Positions 1-7,496 are shown, numbered from the stretch's first letter. The stretch: 10,592 nt of DNA from an uncultured Chlorobiota bacterium (GCA_947311265.1 CAMZKQ010000110.1:1-10592), one strand, 5' to 3'. Numbers and translations: made by a program. Notes: generated from the sequence alone by a model not told the origin.

Positions 1-77
1 AAAGAATCTAATATATTGCAATTTTTGTCATGTACTTAGATCCAAATTAATAAACATATAAATTATAATTTCATAAG

Positions 78-707
78 ATGAATTTAAACGAAAATTTAAA
101 ATGGCGATACGCCACAAAAAAATTTGACACTAACAACAAAGTAACCCAAGAAAAAATTAATGCAATTTTAGAAGCCGGTAATCTTTCCGCCTCATCGCTA
201 GGCATGCAGCCCTACAAATTTGTTGCAGTAACCAACGAAGAATTAAAAGCAAAACTAGTACCAGCATCGTACGGGCAAACCCAAGTGGGAGAAGCCACTT
301 GCGTTGTAGTATTGGCCGCTCGCACCGATATAAACCAAGAATATATCAATAAATACACCGCTTATTCGGGCAAACTTCGTGGTACTGATGCCGAATCACT
401 AGCAGCTTATAACAAAATGATAACTGGCTTTATAGGCAGCATGGGCGACGAAAGTAAACTGCTTTGGGCAACCAAACAATGTTACATCGCCTTGGGAACA
501 ATGATGGCTGCTTGTGCAGATTACAAAGTGGACGCTTGCCCAATAGAAGGCTTTATGCCAGACCAATACGATGAAATTTTAGACCTCTCGGCAATAAACT
601 TAAGGTCGGTAGTTGTACTTGCAGTAGGACACCGATCGGCAGAAGATAAATATCAAAAGCAGAAAAAAGTAAGGCTACCGCTAGATAAAATTGTTGTTCG
701 ATTTTAA
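78..707 (+). CDS. NAD(P)H-dependent nitroreductase-family flavin oxidoreductase (NfsB-like)
   Basis: A 209-residue cytosolic protein that looks like a complete nitroreductase of the NfsB/NfnB branch, close to the family's usual length of about 215. Seen in the sequence: the N-terminal RYATKKFD segment (residues 10-17, FMN-phosphate contact region), SASSLGMQPYKF (37-48, flavin site), WATKQCYIALG (130-140), CPIEGF (154-159), AVGHRSAED (182-190) and a C-terminal KKVRLP (196-201), all in the order found in E. coli NfsB. Family members are FMN homodimers that use NAD(P)H to reduce quinones, nitroaromatics or similar electrophiles; the natural substrate cannot be told from sequence. There is no signal peptide. 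The ATG at 78 gives the correct N-terminus. It stands alone, with 130 nt and a separate promoter-like element before the next gene. Confidence 0.9.
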   Translation: MNLNENLKWRYATKKFDTNNKVTQEKINAILEAGNLSASSLGMQPYKFVAVTNEELKAKLVPASYGQTQVGEATCVVVLAARTDINQEYINKYTAYSGKLRGTDAESLAAYNKMITGFIGSMGDESKLLWATKQCYIALGTMMAACADYKVDACPIEGFMPDQYDEILDLSAINLRSVVVLAVGHRSAEDKYQKQKKVRLPLDKIVVRF

Positions 708-749
708 TTTTGTACACTCCTTTTATGGAAATTGAAGATATTTCTATCT

Positions 750-757
750 TATATTTG
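750..757 (+). promoter_or_regulatory. Bacteroidota-type -7 promoter element upstream of the TlpA-like gene
   Basis: TATATTTG is an exact match to the phylum's TAnnTTTG -7 consensus, about 80 nt before the ATG at 838. The nearest upstream TTG (732-734) lies only 15 nt away, shorter than usual, so the -33 box is uncertain. A small A/T hairpin (AAGATA 735-740, TATCTT 745-750) abuts it. Confidence 0.4.
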
Positions 758-837
758 AACGCTTGAAAATAATTATCAATTTTTAACGTTTTAGAATAGA
801 AACAATTTTACAAATCATTCATTTAAAACTTCAGTAC

Positions 838-1440
838 ATGAAAAAGACAGCATTTATTTTAGTATTTGCGATTATTGCAAGCAGTGCAGCTTTTGCACAA
901 AAGCATAAAGCCAACAATAACTCTTCTGCAAAAGTAGGTTTAAATATTGGCGATAAAGCCCCAGAAATAGTAATGAACTCCCCAGAAGGCAAATCAATTG
1001 CACTATCTTCACTAGAAGGGCAGTACGTTTTAATCGACTTTTGGGCATCTTGGTGCCGCCCTTGCCGACACGAAAACCCTACAGTTGTAGCCGCTTATAA
1101 CAAATTTAAAAATAAAAATTTTAAGCAAGGAAAAGGCTTTACCGTCTATGGCGTTTCGCTAGATAGCAGATCTAAATCATGGAAAAAAGCTATAAAAAAA
1201 GATGGCCTAGTTTGGGAAAACCATGTAAGCGACCTTAAGGGGTGGAGCTCATCAGCTGCCGCAACTTATAAGGTGCAAGGCATTCCTATGAATTTTCTGA
1301 TTGATGGTAATGGAATAATCGTAGCCAAAAACCTTAGAGGCAATAGCTTAGAAAATGAATTGAAAAAACACGTTAAAGCTAAGCGAAAAGGCAAAGGCAA
1401 AGCAAAAGCTAGAAAAAAAGGCAAATCTTCTGCACACTAA
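838..1440 (+). CDS. Exported TlpA/ResA-like thioredoxin-fold protein with a lysine-rich tail
   Basis: A 200-residue periplasmic thiol-disulfide protein. Residues 1-20 form a Sec signal peptide (KK, hydrophobic core, cleavage after AFA before Q21). The mature part has the redoxin/AhpC-TSA-type thioredoxin fold: GDKAPEI (38-44), DFWASWCRPC (67-76) with the redox pair C73/C76, YGVSLD (104-109), and the cis-proline region GIP (148-150) followed by NFLIDGNG. Such proteins reduce or shuffle disulfides in the envelope; the partner is unknown. Oddly, residues from about 176 to the end are almost pure Lys/Arg/Gly/Ala (KAKRKGKGKAKARKKGK), which is not part of the fold. The tail might bind polyanions such as LPS, or be a low-complexity extension. 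The gene is monocistronic, with its own promoter-like element and a strong terminator 30 nt after the stop. Confidence 0.85.
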   Translation: MKKTAFILVFAIIASSAAFAQKHKANNNSSAKVGLNIGDKAPEIVMNSPEGKSIALSSLEGQYVLIDFWASWCRPCRHENPTVVAAYNKFKNKNFKQGKGFTVYGVSLDSRSKSWKKAIKKDGLVWENHVSDLKGWSSSAAATYKVQGIPMNFLIDGNGIIVAKNLRGNSLENELKKHVKAKRKGKGKAKARKKGKSSAH

Positions 1441-1470
1441 ACAAACATTTCCAAAAATTAATGTGAATTT

Positions 1471-1500
1471 AAAAACTACTCTTTTGAGTAGTTTTTTTTT
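1471..1500 (+). terminator. Rho-independent terminator after the TlpA-like gene
   Basis: ACTACTC (1475-1481), loop TTTT, GAGTAGT (1486-1492), flanked by A's that pair with the following run of nine T's (1492-1500). This is a perfect 7-bp stem, extendable with A-U pairs. It separates the TlpA-like gene from mnmA. Confidence 0.9.
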
Positions 1501-1530
1501 GTAAAAAAAATTGATAAAAATTGTATCTTG
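1499..1530 (+). promoter_or_regulatory. Probable mnmA promoter
   Basis: TTG at 1499-1501 and TATCTTG at 1524-1530, separated by 22 nt, resemble the Bacteroidota -33/-7 pair with one T missing from the -7 box. It sits 20-odd nt before the ATG at 1552, immediately after the upstream terminator, where a promoter is needed. It overlaps the in-frame TTG at 1528, which argues against that codon being the start. Confidence 0.35.
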
Positions 1531-1551
1531 CGAAAAAATAAAATTAGAACA

Positions 1552-2508
1552 ATGAAAAAAGTTGTAGTTGGGCTTTCTGGCGGCGTAGATTCAGCAGTAG
1601 CCGCTTACCTTTTAAAAAAACAAGGCTACCATGTTACCGGGATTTATATGGTAAATTGGCACGATACGGCAGGCGTTTTAGCCGGCAGTTGCCCCGGCGA
1701 CGACGATATTCTTATTGCCAGACTTGTAGCACGTAAGCTCGGAATAGCCTTTGAAGTGGTCGATTTTAGCCAAGTTTACAAAAAACAAGTGGTCGATTAT
1801 ATGTTTGCCGAATACGAAAAAGGAAGAACCCCAAACCCTGATATACTCTGTAACCGAGAAGTTAAATTTGATGTGTTTCTAAAAAAAGCACTCGAAACAG
1901 GAGCCGATTTTGTGGCAACAGGGCATTATTGCCAAAAAGAAACCATTTATATTGATGGGCAACCAATACATAGGCTACTGGCAGGAAAAGATAACAATAA
2001 AGACCAAAGTTATTTCCTTTGCCAACTCTCTCAAAAACAGTTAGAAAAAGCACTTTTCCCCATAGGCAAATTACAAAAAAGTGAAGTGAGAGCTATTGCT
2101 CGAGAACAAAAATTAGCTGCTGCAGAAAAAAAAGACTCGCAAGGCATTTGCTTTGTTGGGAAAGTGGATTTACCCGAGTTTTTACAGCAAAAACTTACTG
2201 CCAAGCAAGGCGATATGATTTTAATTCCTGATAATTTAGATAAATTTTACACCAATTCTACAAAGAAAAACTTAGAAGAAAGGGCAAAATCATATTGCTA
2301 TTTGCCCGAAGACGGGCGAAAAATAGGCACGCACAGAGGGGCACATTTCTATACCATTGGGCAACGCCGTGGGCTAGGAGCTGGTGGGCTAAAAGCCCCC
2401 GGCTTTGTTATTGGCACCGATATTGAAAAAATATTGTATATATTGGCGAAGGCAAAAAACACCCCGGGCTATTCCGTAATGCCCTTTTTATACGCAAAGA
2501 AGAATTAA
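1552..2508 (+). CDS. mnmA: tRNA 2-thiouridine(34) synthase MnmA, frameshifted (main part)
   Basis: MnmA is a cytosolic enzyme that adenylates U34 of Lys/Glu/Gln tRNAs and replaces its O2 with sulfur. Numbered from the ATG at 1552, the sequence shows the PP-loop SGGVDS (9-14), GSCPGDDD, the catalytic cysteine in PNPDILCNREVKF (C100), ATGHY, and the persulfide cysteine in DSQGICFVG (C200), then HFYTIGQRRGL. It also has the short insertion before GAHFYTIGQ that is usual in Bacteroidota. The open frame matches the family up to GTDIEK, then ends in 27 unrelated residues and TAA at 2506. One extra A in the A-run 2426-2431 would restore the normal sequence (EKNIVYIGEGKKHPGLFRN) and join it to the fragment that follows, giving 391 residues, the normal length. 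ATG 1552 is preferred to the in-frame TTG at 1528, because MKKVVVGLSGG is the expected N-terminus. Confidence 0.9.
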   Translation: MKKVVVGLSGGVDSAVAAYLLKKQGYHVTGIYMVNWHDTAGVLAGSCPGDDDILIARLVARKLGIAFEVVDFSQVYKKQVVDYMFAEYEKGRTPNPDILCNREVKFDVFLKKALETGADFVATGHYCQKETIYIDGQPIHRLLAGKDNNKDQSYFLCQLSQKQLEKALFPIGKLQKSEVRAIAREQKLAAAEKKDSQGICFVGKVDLPEFLQQKLTAKQGDMILIPDNLDKFYTNSTKKNLEERAKSYCYLPEDGRKIGTHRGAHFYTIGQRRGLGAGGLKAPGFVIGTDIEKILYILAKAKNTPGYSVMPFLYAKKN

Positions 2509-2726
2509 TGTGGGTACGCCCAGATTTAGCATTAAAATACGAAACATCTAAACAATTGCTTGTGCGTATTCGCTATAGGCAGAGCTTGCAAGCGGCAGAT
2601 ATTTTTATGAAAAAACAAGGGCTTTATATCCTCTTTAATGCCCCACAAAGGGGCATAACTGCGGGGCAATTTGCTGCTTTTTATATTGATAATGAGCTAA
2701 TTGGCTCAGGAGTTATAAATGCTTAG
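2508..2726 (+). pseudogene. mnmA: Detached C-terminal part of MnmA (other side of the frameshift)
   Basis: This 72-residue open frame begins with WVRPDLALK and contains VRIRYRQ, GLYILFNAPQRGITAGQFAAFY and DNELIGSGVI, the conserved C-terminal beta-barrel of MnmA that helps hold the tRNA. Conserved MnmA sequence in the same frame extends upstream to about 2432, so the ATG at 2508 is an internal methionine rather than a natural start. It overlaps the upstream stop as TAATG, so reinitiation is conceivable, but the simplest reading is a one-base deletion or a sequencing/assembly error in the A-run at 2426-2431. Its stop (2724-2726) overlaps an ATG at 2719 in the next frame. Confidence 0.85.
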
Positions 2727-2730
2727 AAAG

Positions 2731-3477
2731 ATGAAAAAAAAGTCGGCTTATTTCGCTTATTCCATTTTCTTATTAGCCCTTTTTCAGTCTTGCAGCCCAA
2801 AAGATTGTATTACAAAATCGGGTGAAAAAACGAGTATAACAAGAACTGTACCAGCGTTTAGAAGTATCGAAATTAATGATATTTTTACGATAAATCTAGT
2901 GAATGGCAATGCCCAAGAAATTGAAATAAAAGCAGGAGAAAAAATCCTACCGCATATAAAAACAGAGGTGAAAGACTCTATTTTATACCTATCTAACTCA
3001 ATTTCTTGTCGTTTTGTAAGGGGCTTTGGCAACTTTCCAGAACTAACAGTTAGTATCCCAAAGGATTTAAAATCTATTGTAACTAACACAGCATCAGATT
3101 TATATACACCAGATACACTCAAAATTAAACACCTGCTTTTTAAATTCATTGCCCCAATAAGCTCGGCTAATTTAACTATTAAAAGCCAATTTATTGCTTT
3201 TGAACTTTGGAACAAATCAACAGGTGATTTTCAAATTGCTGGCAAAACAAAATACCTTTCTCTCTTGAACGATGGGCTCACAACAATTGATGCTAGAAAA
3301 TGTATTGGCGACTATGTAAAGGTGAGTAGTTTTTCTGCCACAAATACCTACCTAACTGCTAATAAGAAACTTGAAGTGAAAATTTTTGGAGAAGGCAATG
3401 TTATTTATAACGGAACTGTTGAAGACATTAAACTTGACGCATTTTCGTCTGGGCAATTACTAAAAGAACATAAGTAG
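2731..3477 (+). CDS. Putative DUF2807 (GIN-domain) lipoprotein
   Basis: A protein of 248 residues (252 if the ATG at 2719 is used). It starts with a lysine-rich n-region and hydrophobic stretch ending in LFQSC, so C21 is a likely lipidation site. The rest resembles the DUF2807 / 'head GIN' domain: FRSIEINDIFTINLV near the start of the mature part, then repeated beta-strand segments (EIEIKAGE, LTVSIPKDL, NLTIKSQ, YLSLLNDG, VKVSSFSATNTYL, VKIFGEGNVIYNG) consistent with a right-handed beta-helix. Function is unknown across the family; 'auto-transporter adhesin' in databases is only a label. ATG 2731 gives a tidy signal peptide (MKKKSAYF), while 2719 would overlap the mnmA stop by 8 nt. Either way it probably shares the mnmA transcript. 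Confidence 0.75.
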   Translation: MKKKSAYFAYSIFLLALFQSCSPKDCITKSGEKTSITRTVPAFRSIEINDIFTINLVNGNAQEIEIKAGEKILPHIKTEVKDSILYLSNSISCRFVRGFGNFPELTVSIPKDLKSIVTNTASDLYTPDTLKIKHLLFKFIAPISSANLTIKSQFIAFELWNKSTGDFQIAGKTKYLSLLNDGLTTIDARKCIGDYVKVSSFSATNTYLTANKKLEVKIFGEGNVIYNGTVEDIKLDAFSSGQLLKEHK

Positions 3478-3603
3478 CTTGTTGAAAAATATTTTAATTA
3501 TTTTTGAAATTGTAATTTGTTGGTAGCCAGTTGTTTATGAGTCGATTGGGAGATTTAAAACAAGCCTTGTTATTTTTTTTTAGGTTTTTAATTAACAATT
3601 ATT

Positions 3604-3611
3604 TTACTTTG
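3604..3611 (+). promoter_or_regulatory. Probable topA promoter (-7 element)
   Basis: TTACTTTG followed by C is a near match to TAnnTTTG(C), and the same octamer occurs before porP (7617-7624). No clean TTG lies at the expected -33 distance, only T-rich sequence. Initiation would fall near 3617-3619, giving a leader of about 80 nt. Confidence 0.45.
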
Positions 3612-3618
3612 CAAACCA

Positions 3619-3661
3619 ATTTGAAAAACAATAACTGATTAAATTATTGTTATTTTCAAAT
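3619..3661 (+). promoter_or_regulatory. Long inverted repeat (hairpin) in the topA leader
   Basis: ATTTGAAAAACAATAA (3619-3634) pairs with 3644-3661, which is its reverse complement apart from a two-base insertion (AT), across a 9-nt loop. That is 16 base pairs with one bulge. It is not followed by a T-run, so it is not a normal terminator. From the position of the -7 element it would form at the very 5' end of the topA mRNA, where it could act as a stability element or a regulatory structure. Confidence 0.55.
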
Positions 3662-3696
3662 GACACCTTATATATAGACCAACTTAAAATTGAAGT

Positions 3697-6309
3697 ATGA
3701 AGCCGAACTTGGTAATCGTGGAATCCCCTGCAAAAGCAAAAACTATAGAGAAATTCTTGGGAAAAGAATTTATAGTAAAATCAAGTTTTGGACATATTCG
3801 AGATTTATCGAAAAAAAATTTTGGGATAGATATAAATAATAACTACACCCCCGCCTACGAAGTTATGCCCGACAAGAAAAAAGTGGTTGCAGAACTTCGC
3901 AAATTAGCAAAACAAGCACAAACCGTTTGGCTAGCCTCCGATGAAGACCGTGAGGGTGAGGCCATTGCATGGCACTTATCAGAGGTTTTGAAACTAAACG
4001 GAAAAGCCAAAAGAATTGTATTCCATGAGATTACAAAAACGGCAATTCTTAATGCCGTAGAAAACCCCGGAGAAATAAAAATTGACCTTGTAAACGCCCA
4101 ACAAGCCCGCCGAATTTTAGACCGGCTAGTTGGCTTTGAACTCTCCTCCGTTTTATGGAAAAAAGTAAAATCACAACTATCCGCAGGGCGAGTACAGTCG
4201 GTTTCTGTACGTGTTTTGGTCGATAGGGAGCGTGAAATTATGGACTTTGTACCAAAAGCAGCCTTCAAAACCTCTGCTTATTTTGATATCCCCAACGGTA
4301 ACTCAACAACGCTTTTAAAATCAGATTTAACAAAAAAGTTTAACAAAAAAGAAGAGGCTCTTACATTTTTAAATAATTGTGCCGCATCTGAATATTCAAT
4401 TTCAAAAATTGAAAAAAAACCAGGAAAACGCACCCCATCACCCCCATTTACAACTTCAACTTTACAGCAAGAGGCCAGTAGGAAGCTCGGTTTCCCGGTA
4501 GGAAAAACCATGAGCGTAGCTCAAAAACTCTACGAACATGGGCAGATTACTTACATGAGAACCGATTCGGTAAACTTATCAGGCTTGGCCATGGGGACTG
4601 CAAAAAAGACAATTATAGACACTTACGGCGAAAAATATTATAAAGCCAGAAAATATAAAACCAAAGCCAAAGGGGCACAAGAAGCACACGAGGCCATTCG
4701 CCCAACATTTTTGGGCAACGAAAATATAACAGGTACTTACGACGAACAACGCCTTTACCAACTCATTAGAAACCGCACGCTAGCCTCGCAAATGAGCGAT
4801 GCAATACTGGAGAAAACAAATGTGGAAATTGCACTTTCAAAATGTAGCGAAAAGTTTCTCTCCAGTGGCGAAGTGCTTGTGTTTGAAGGCTTTTTGAAAG
4901 TATATGCCGTTTCCACAGACGATGAAAACGAAGATGGAAATACAAAAGGCTTGTTGCCCCCTATGCAAAAAAATCAGACCCTTGATTTGAATAGAATTGA
5001 AAGTATAGAAAAATTTACCAAACACCCCACAAGATACACCGAAGCAAGCCTTGTAAAAAGGCTTGAAGATTTAGGTATTGGTCGTCCATCTACCTATGCA
5101 CCAACTATTTCGACAATCCAGCGAAGGGGCTATGTTATAAAAGAAGATAGGGCAGGACAGGAGCGTAATTTTCACTTTATTACATACAAAGCGGGGGAAA
5201 TTAAAGAAACCCTAAAGACCGAAACGCACGGTGCTGAAAAAGCAAAACTTTTCCCGACTGATATAGGCATTGTTGTTAATGATTTTCTGACGGAACACTT
5301 TGAGAAAATCATGAGCTATAACTTTACCGCTGGCGTGGAAGATGAGTTCGATGATATTGCTAACGGGAAAATTGAGTGGACAAAAATGCTTGATGGTTTC
5401 TACAAAGATTTCCATAAAACGGTGGAAGACGTTATCGAAAATTCAGATAGGAATACAGGCGAGCGTATTTTGGGCAAAGACCCTAAAACAGGGCGGACTA
5501 TACTCGTTCGCCTTGGGCGATTTGGGCCTATTGCACAGCTAGGGCTTACCGAAGATGAGGAAAAGCCAGTGTTTGTGAGTATCCCCAAAGAGCTACACAT
5601 GGAGAAAATAGCACTTGAAGAGGCATTGCTTCTTCTTAAAAGTGCAGGCAACGGACGAAAAGTTGGGGTACACCCCGAGAGTGGGAAAAATATATACGTT
5701 AGGCTAGGACGTTTTGGCCCTATGGCACAAATAGGGGAGCTTGGCAATAAGGACGAAAAGCCACAATATGCAGGCCTCCAAAAAGGCATGACTGTTGAGA
5801 GTTTAACGCTTGAAGAAGCCTTGGAACTATTTAAACTCCCCCGAGATTTGGGCGAATACGAAGGCAAAAAAGTAGTCGCTAGTGCAGGGCGATTTGGCCC
5901 TTATATCCGCCACGATTCTAAATTTTCTTCCTTAAAGAAAACCGATGACCCTCTTAAAGTAACCCTAGAGCGGGCTATCGAATTGATTGAAGAAAAAAGG
6001 GCTAAGGATAAAGCAAAATTAATTAAGCAATTTCCTGAAAATAAAGATATTATAATAATGAAAGACCGCTGGAACAGGCCTTGTATCTTCCATGAAAAAA
6101 TATACTATAACCTCCCCAAAAATATTGATGCCACAAAACTTACATTAGCACAATGTACCAAAATGATTGAGGCAGACCCTAAATTTAAGGCCGCCAAAAA
6201 GAAAAAAGAAGCGGCTGCAAAGAAAAAAAAGAAACCAACAAAACGAAAAACCACAGCAAAAAAAACAACTGCTAGAAAGAAAGTAGTTAAAAAAACAGTA
6301 AAAAAATAA
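3697..6309 (+). CDS. topA: DNA topoisomerase I (type IA)
   Basis: An 870-residue enzyme that relaxes negatively supercoiled DNA by nicking one strand through a 5'-phosphotyrosine. The Toprim domain (about 3-120) has E9 in VIVESPAKAKTIEKFLG and the metal triad D82/D84/E86 in ASDEDREGEA. The type IA core follows, with LSAGRVQSV (161-169), the catalytic tyrosine Y286 in GQITYMRTDSVNLS, QEAHEAIRPT (328-337) and LGIGRPSTYAPTI (459-471). The C-terminus lacks zinc-finger cysteines and instead carries topoisomerase C-terminal repeats with RFGP motifs at 608-611, 672-675 and 732-735, plus a degenerate copy around 785-826. Residues 831-870 are a Lys/Ala/Thr-rich, histone-H1-like tail likely to bind DNA. 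All catalytic residues are intact. It is followed after 38 nt by the arginase-like gene with no strong terminator between, so the two are probably co-transcribed. Confidence 0.97.
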   Translation: MKPNLVIVESPAKAKTIEKFLGKEFIVKSSFGHIRDLSKKNFGIDINNNYTPAYEVMPDKKKVVAELRKLAKQAQTVWLASDEDREGEAIAWHLSEVLKLNGKAKRIVFHEITKTAILNAVENPGEIKIDLVNAQQARRILDRLVGFELSSVLWKKVKSQLSAGRVQSVSVRVLVDREREIMDFVPKAAFKTSAYFDIPNGNSTTLLKSDLTKKFNKKEEALTFLNNCAASEYSISKIEKKPGKRTPSPPFTTSTLQQEASRKLGFPVGKTMSVAQKLYEHGQITYMRTDSVNLSGLAMGTAKKTIIDTYGEKYYKARKYKTKAKGAQEAHEAIRPTFLGNENITGTYDEQRLYQLIRNRTLASQMSDAILEKTNVEIALSKCSEKFLSSGEVLVFEGFLKVYAVSTDDENEDGNTKGLLPPMQKNQTLDLNRIESIEKFTKHPTRYTEASLVKRLEDLGIGRPSTYAPTISTIQRRGYVIKEDRAGQERNFHFITYKAGEIKETLKTETHGAEKAKLFPTDIGIVVNDFLTEHFEKIMSYNFTAGVEDEFDDIANGKIEWTKMLDGFYKDFHKTVEDVIENSDRNTGERILGKDPKTGRTILVRLGRFGPIAQLGLTEDEEKPVFVSIPKELHMEKIALEEALLLLKSAGNGRKVGVHPESGKNIYVRLGRFGPMAQIGELGNKDEKPQYAGLQKGMTVESLTLEEALELFKLPRDLGEYEGKKVVASAGRFGPYIRHDSKFSSLKKTDDPLKVTLERAIELIEEKRAKDKAKLIKQFPENKDIIIMKDRWNRPCIFHEKIYYNLPKNIDATKLTLAQCTKMIEADPKFKAAKKKKEAAAKKKKKPTKRKTTAKKTTARKKVVKKTVKK

Positions 6310-6347
6310 AGTAACTTATTATAAGTTTACACCTTAGAATATAGCCA

Positions 6348-7496
6348 ATGATAAATTCATACTTCGACCCGCCTAAAATTGATGCTAGTATAAAGCTACT
6401 CTCCAACCTGGAGGAAAGGCTGTTTAGTATTACACACTTGGCAGGTGCGAATAGGGCGAGAAAACTTTCAGATTTTGATATCATAATAATAGGCATTCCG
6501 GAAGACCGAAATGCAACAATAAATAAAGGCTCGGCAACTGCCCCTGATGCTATTCGTAACCAATTATTTAAACTATTTAAGCCTTTCGAACAACTAAAAA
6601 TAGCCGATTTAGGCAACCTAAAATTAGGCGAAACTCTAAAAGATAGCTATGCAGGGCTTAAATTTGTAGTTGAAGAAATTTTAAAAGCAGAGGCATTACC
6701 ACTAGTGCTAGGCGGAAGCCAAGACTTAACATTCCCAATATACCAAGCCATTGAAGGCAGTAGAGAAACCGTAAATTTAGCAATAATTGATTCCAAATTT
6801 GACTTTGGTAGTGATGACCAAATTTTTGATTCAACTTCATACTTAAACAAAATTGTTTTCCACGAAAGTGAAAAATTGTTTGATGTAGCCAATATAGGCT
6901 ACCAAACCTACTATGTGCCACAAAGCCACCTGGATTTAATGAGCAAAATGCACTTCAGTACAGTCCGGCTAGGACAGGCCAGAACAGATATTGCTGAAAC
7001 AGAACCAACTTTAAGAGAAGCCGACTTTGTCTCCATTGATATTTCTGCAATAAAACACTCCGATGCACCTGCCCACGAACAGGCTTCTGTACACGGTTTT
7101 TACGGAGAAGAAATCTGCCAAATGGCCTTCTATACGGGCATAAATGACAAGCAAACCTGCTTCGGAATTTTTGAATTAAACCCCGAATACGATATAAAAA
7201 ATAGAACAGCCGAACTTGCGGCACAAATTATTTGGCACTTTATACAAGGCTTCTATCTGCGTAGAAATGATTTTGTTACAGGGCGAGTAAAAAAATTAAT
7301 TGTATCGCTAGAAAGCCACGGGCAGGACATCGTCTTTTATAAAAGCAAAAAATCGTCCCGTTGGTGGCTTGAAGTCCCTGTTACTAGACAGAAAAATAAA
7401 AAACAAATTATAAGTTGCTCTAAAAAAGATTACAAAATGGCAATAAACCAAGAAATCCCCGAACGCTGGTGGAAAACCTACCATAAAATTAATTAA
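6348..7496 (+). CDS. Arginase/formimidoylglutamase-family protein with degenerate metal site
   Basis: A 382-residue cytosolic protein with an arginase (ureohydrolase) fold: IIIIGIPED (45-53), GSATAPDAIR (61-70), LVLGGSQDLT (119-128), LAIIDSKFDFG (144-154), FVSIDISAIKHSDAP (227-241) and GIFELNPEYD (273-282). In active arginases these motifs read GGDHS, DAHxD and SxDxDxxDP and bind two Mn ions. Here the first histidine is Q125, the second is K150 and the second aspartate of SxDxD is S233, while D148, D152, D231 and E276 remain. It is therefore probably not a normal manganese ureohydrolase, although databases may call it formimidoylglutamase. A C-terminal extension (about 312-382) with SSRWWLEVP, SCSKKDY and EIPERWWKTY goes beyond the catalytic fold. 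From memory, similar proteins sit beside topA and gldK in other Bacteroidota, which suggests a conserved but undefined role. Confidence 0.8.
   Translation: MINSYFDPPKIDASIKLLSNLEERLFSITHLAGANRARKLSDFDIIIIGIPEDRNATINKGSATAPDAIRNQLFKLFKPFEQLKIADLGNLKLGETLKDSYAGLKFVVEEILKAEALPLVLGGSQDLTFPIYQAIEGSRETVNLAIIDSKFDFGSDDQIFDSTSYLNKIVFHESEKLFDVANIGYQTYYVPQSHLDLMSKMHFSTVRLGQARTDIAETEPTLREADFVSIDISAIKHSDAPAHEQASVHGFYGEEICQMAFYTGINDKQTCFGIFELNPEYDIKNRTAELAAQIIWHFIQGFYLRRNDFVTGRVKKLIVSLESHGQDIVFYKSKKSSRWWLEVPVTRQKNKKQIISCSKKDYKMAINQEIPERWWKTYHKIN

Noticed and set aside
33..40. TACTTAGA as a promoter for the nitroreductase gene
   Set aside because: Poor match to TAnnTTTG and bad spacing to any TTG. The true promoter may lie here or before the window.
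1528..1551. In-frame TTG start giving MnmA eight extra residues
   Set aside because: It overlaps the likely promoter, and the family begins at MKKVVVGLSGG (ATG 1552).
2425..2433. Programmed -1 frameshift site in mnmA
   Set aside because: GAA AAA ATA is not a proper slippery heptamer, six A's are short for transcriptional slippage, and MnmA is not known to be made this way.
2638..2656. Stem-loop ATGCCCC / GGGGCAT within the 3' part of mnmA
   Set aside because: It lies inside codons for the highly conserved NAPQRGITAG segment of MnmA and has no T-run. Protein constraint explains it.
3485..3505. AAAAATA / TATTTTT hairpin after the DUF2807 gene
   Set aside because: Made only of A-T pairs in AT-rich DNA. 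It might contribute to termination but cannot be supported.
5400..5867. 155-codon minus-strand open frame opposite topA, and other minus-strand frames
   Set aside because: They lie opposite well-conserved coding sequence, have no family resemblance or start signals, and reflect the codon bias of the + strand gene.
6311..6330. Small hairpin (AACTTA / TAAGTT) between topA and the arginase-like gene
   Set aside because: Only A/T-rich pairs with one G-C, no following T-tract, and just 38 nt between the genes. Too weak to call a terminator.
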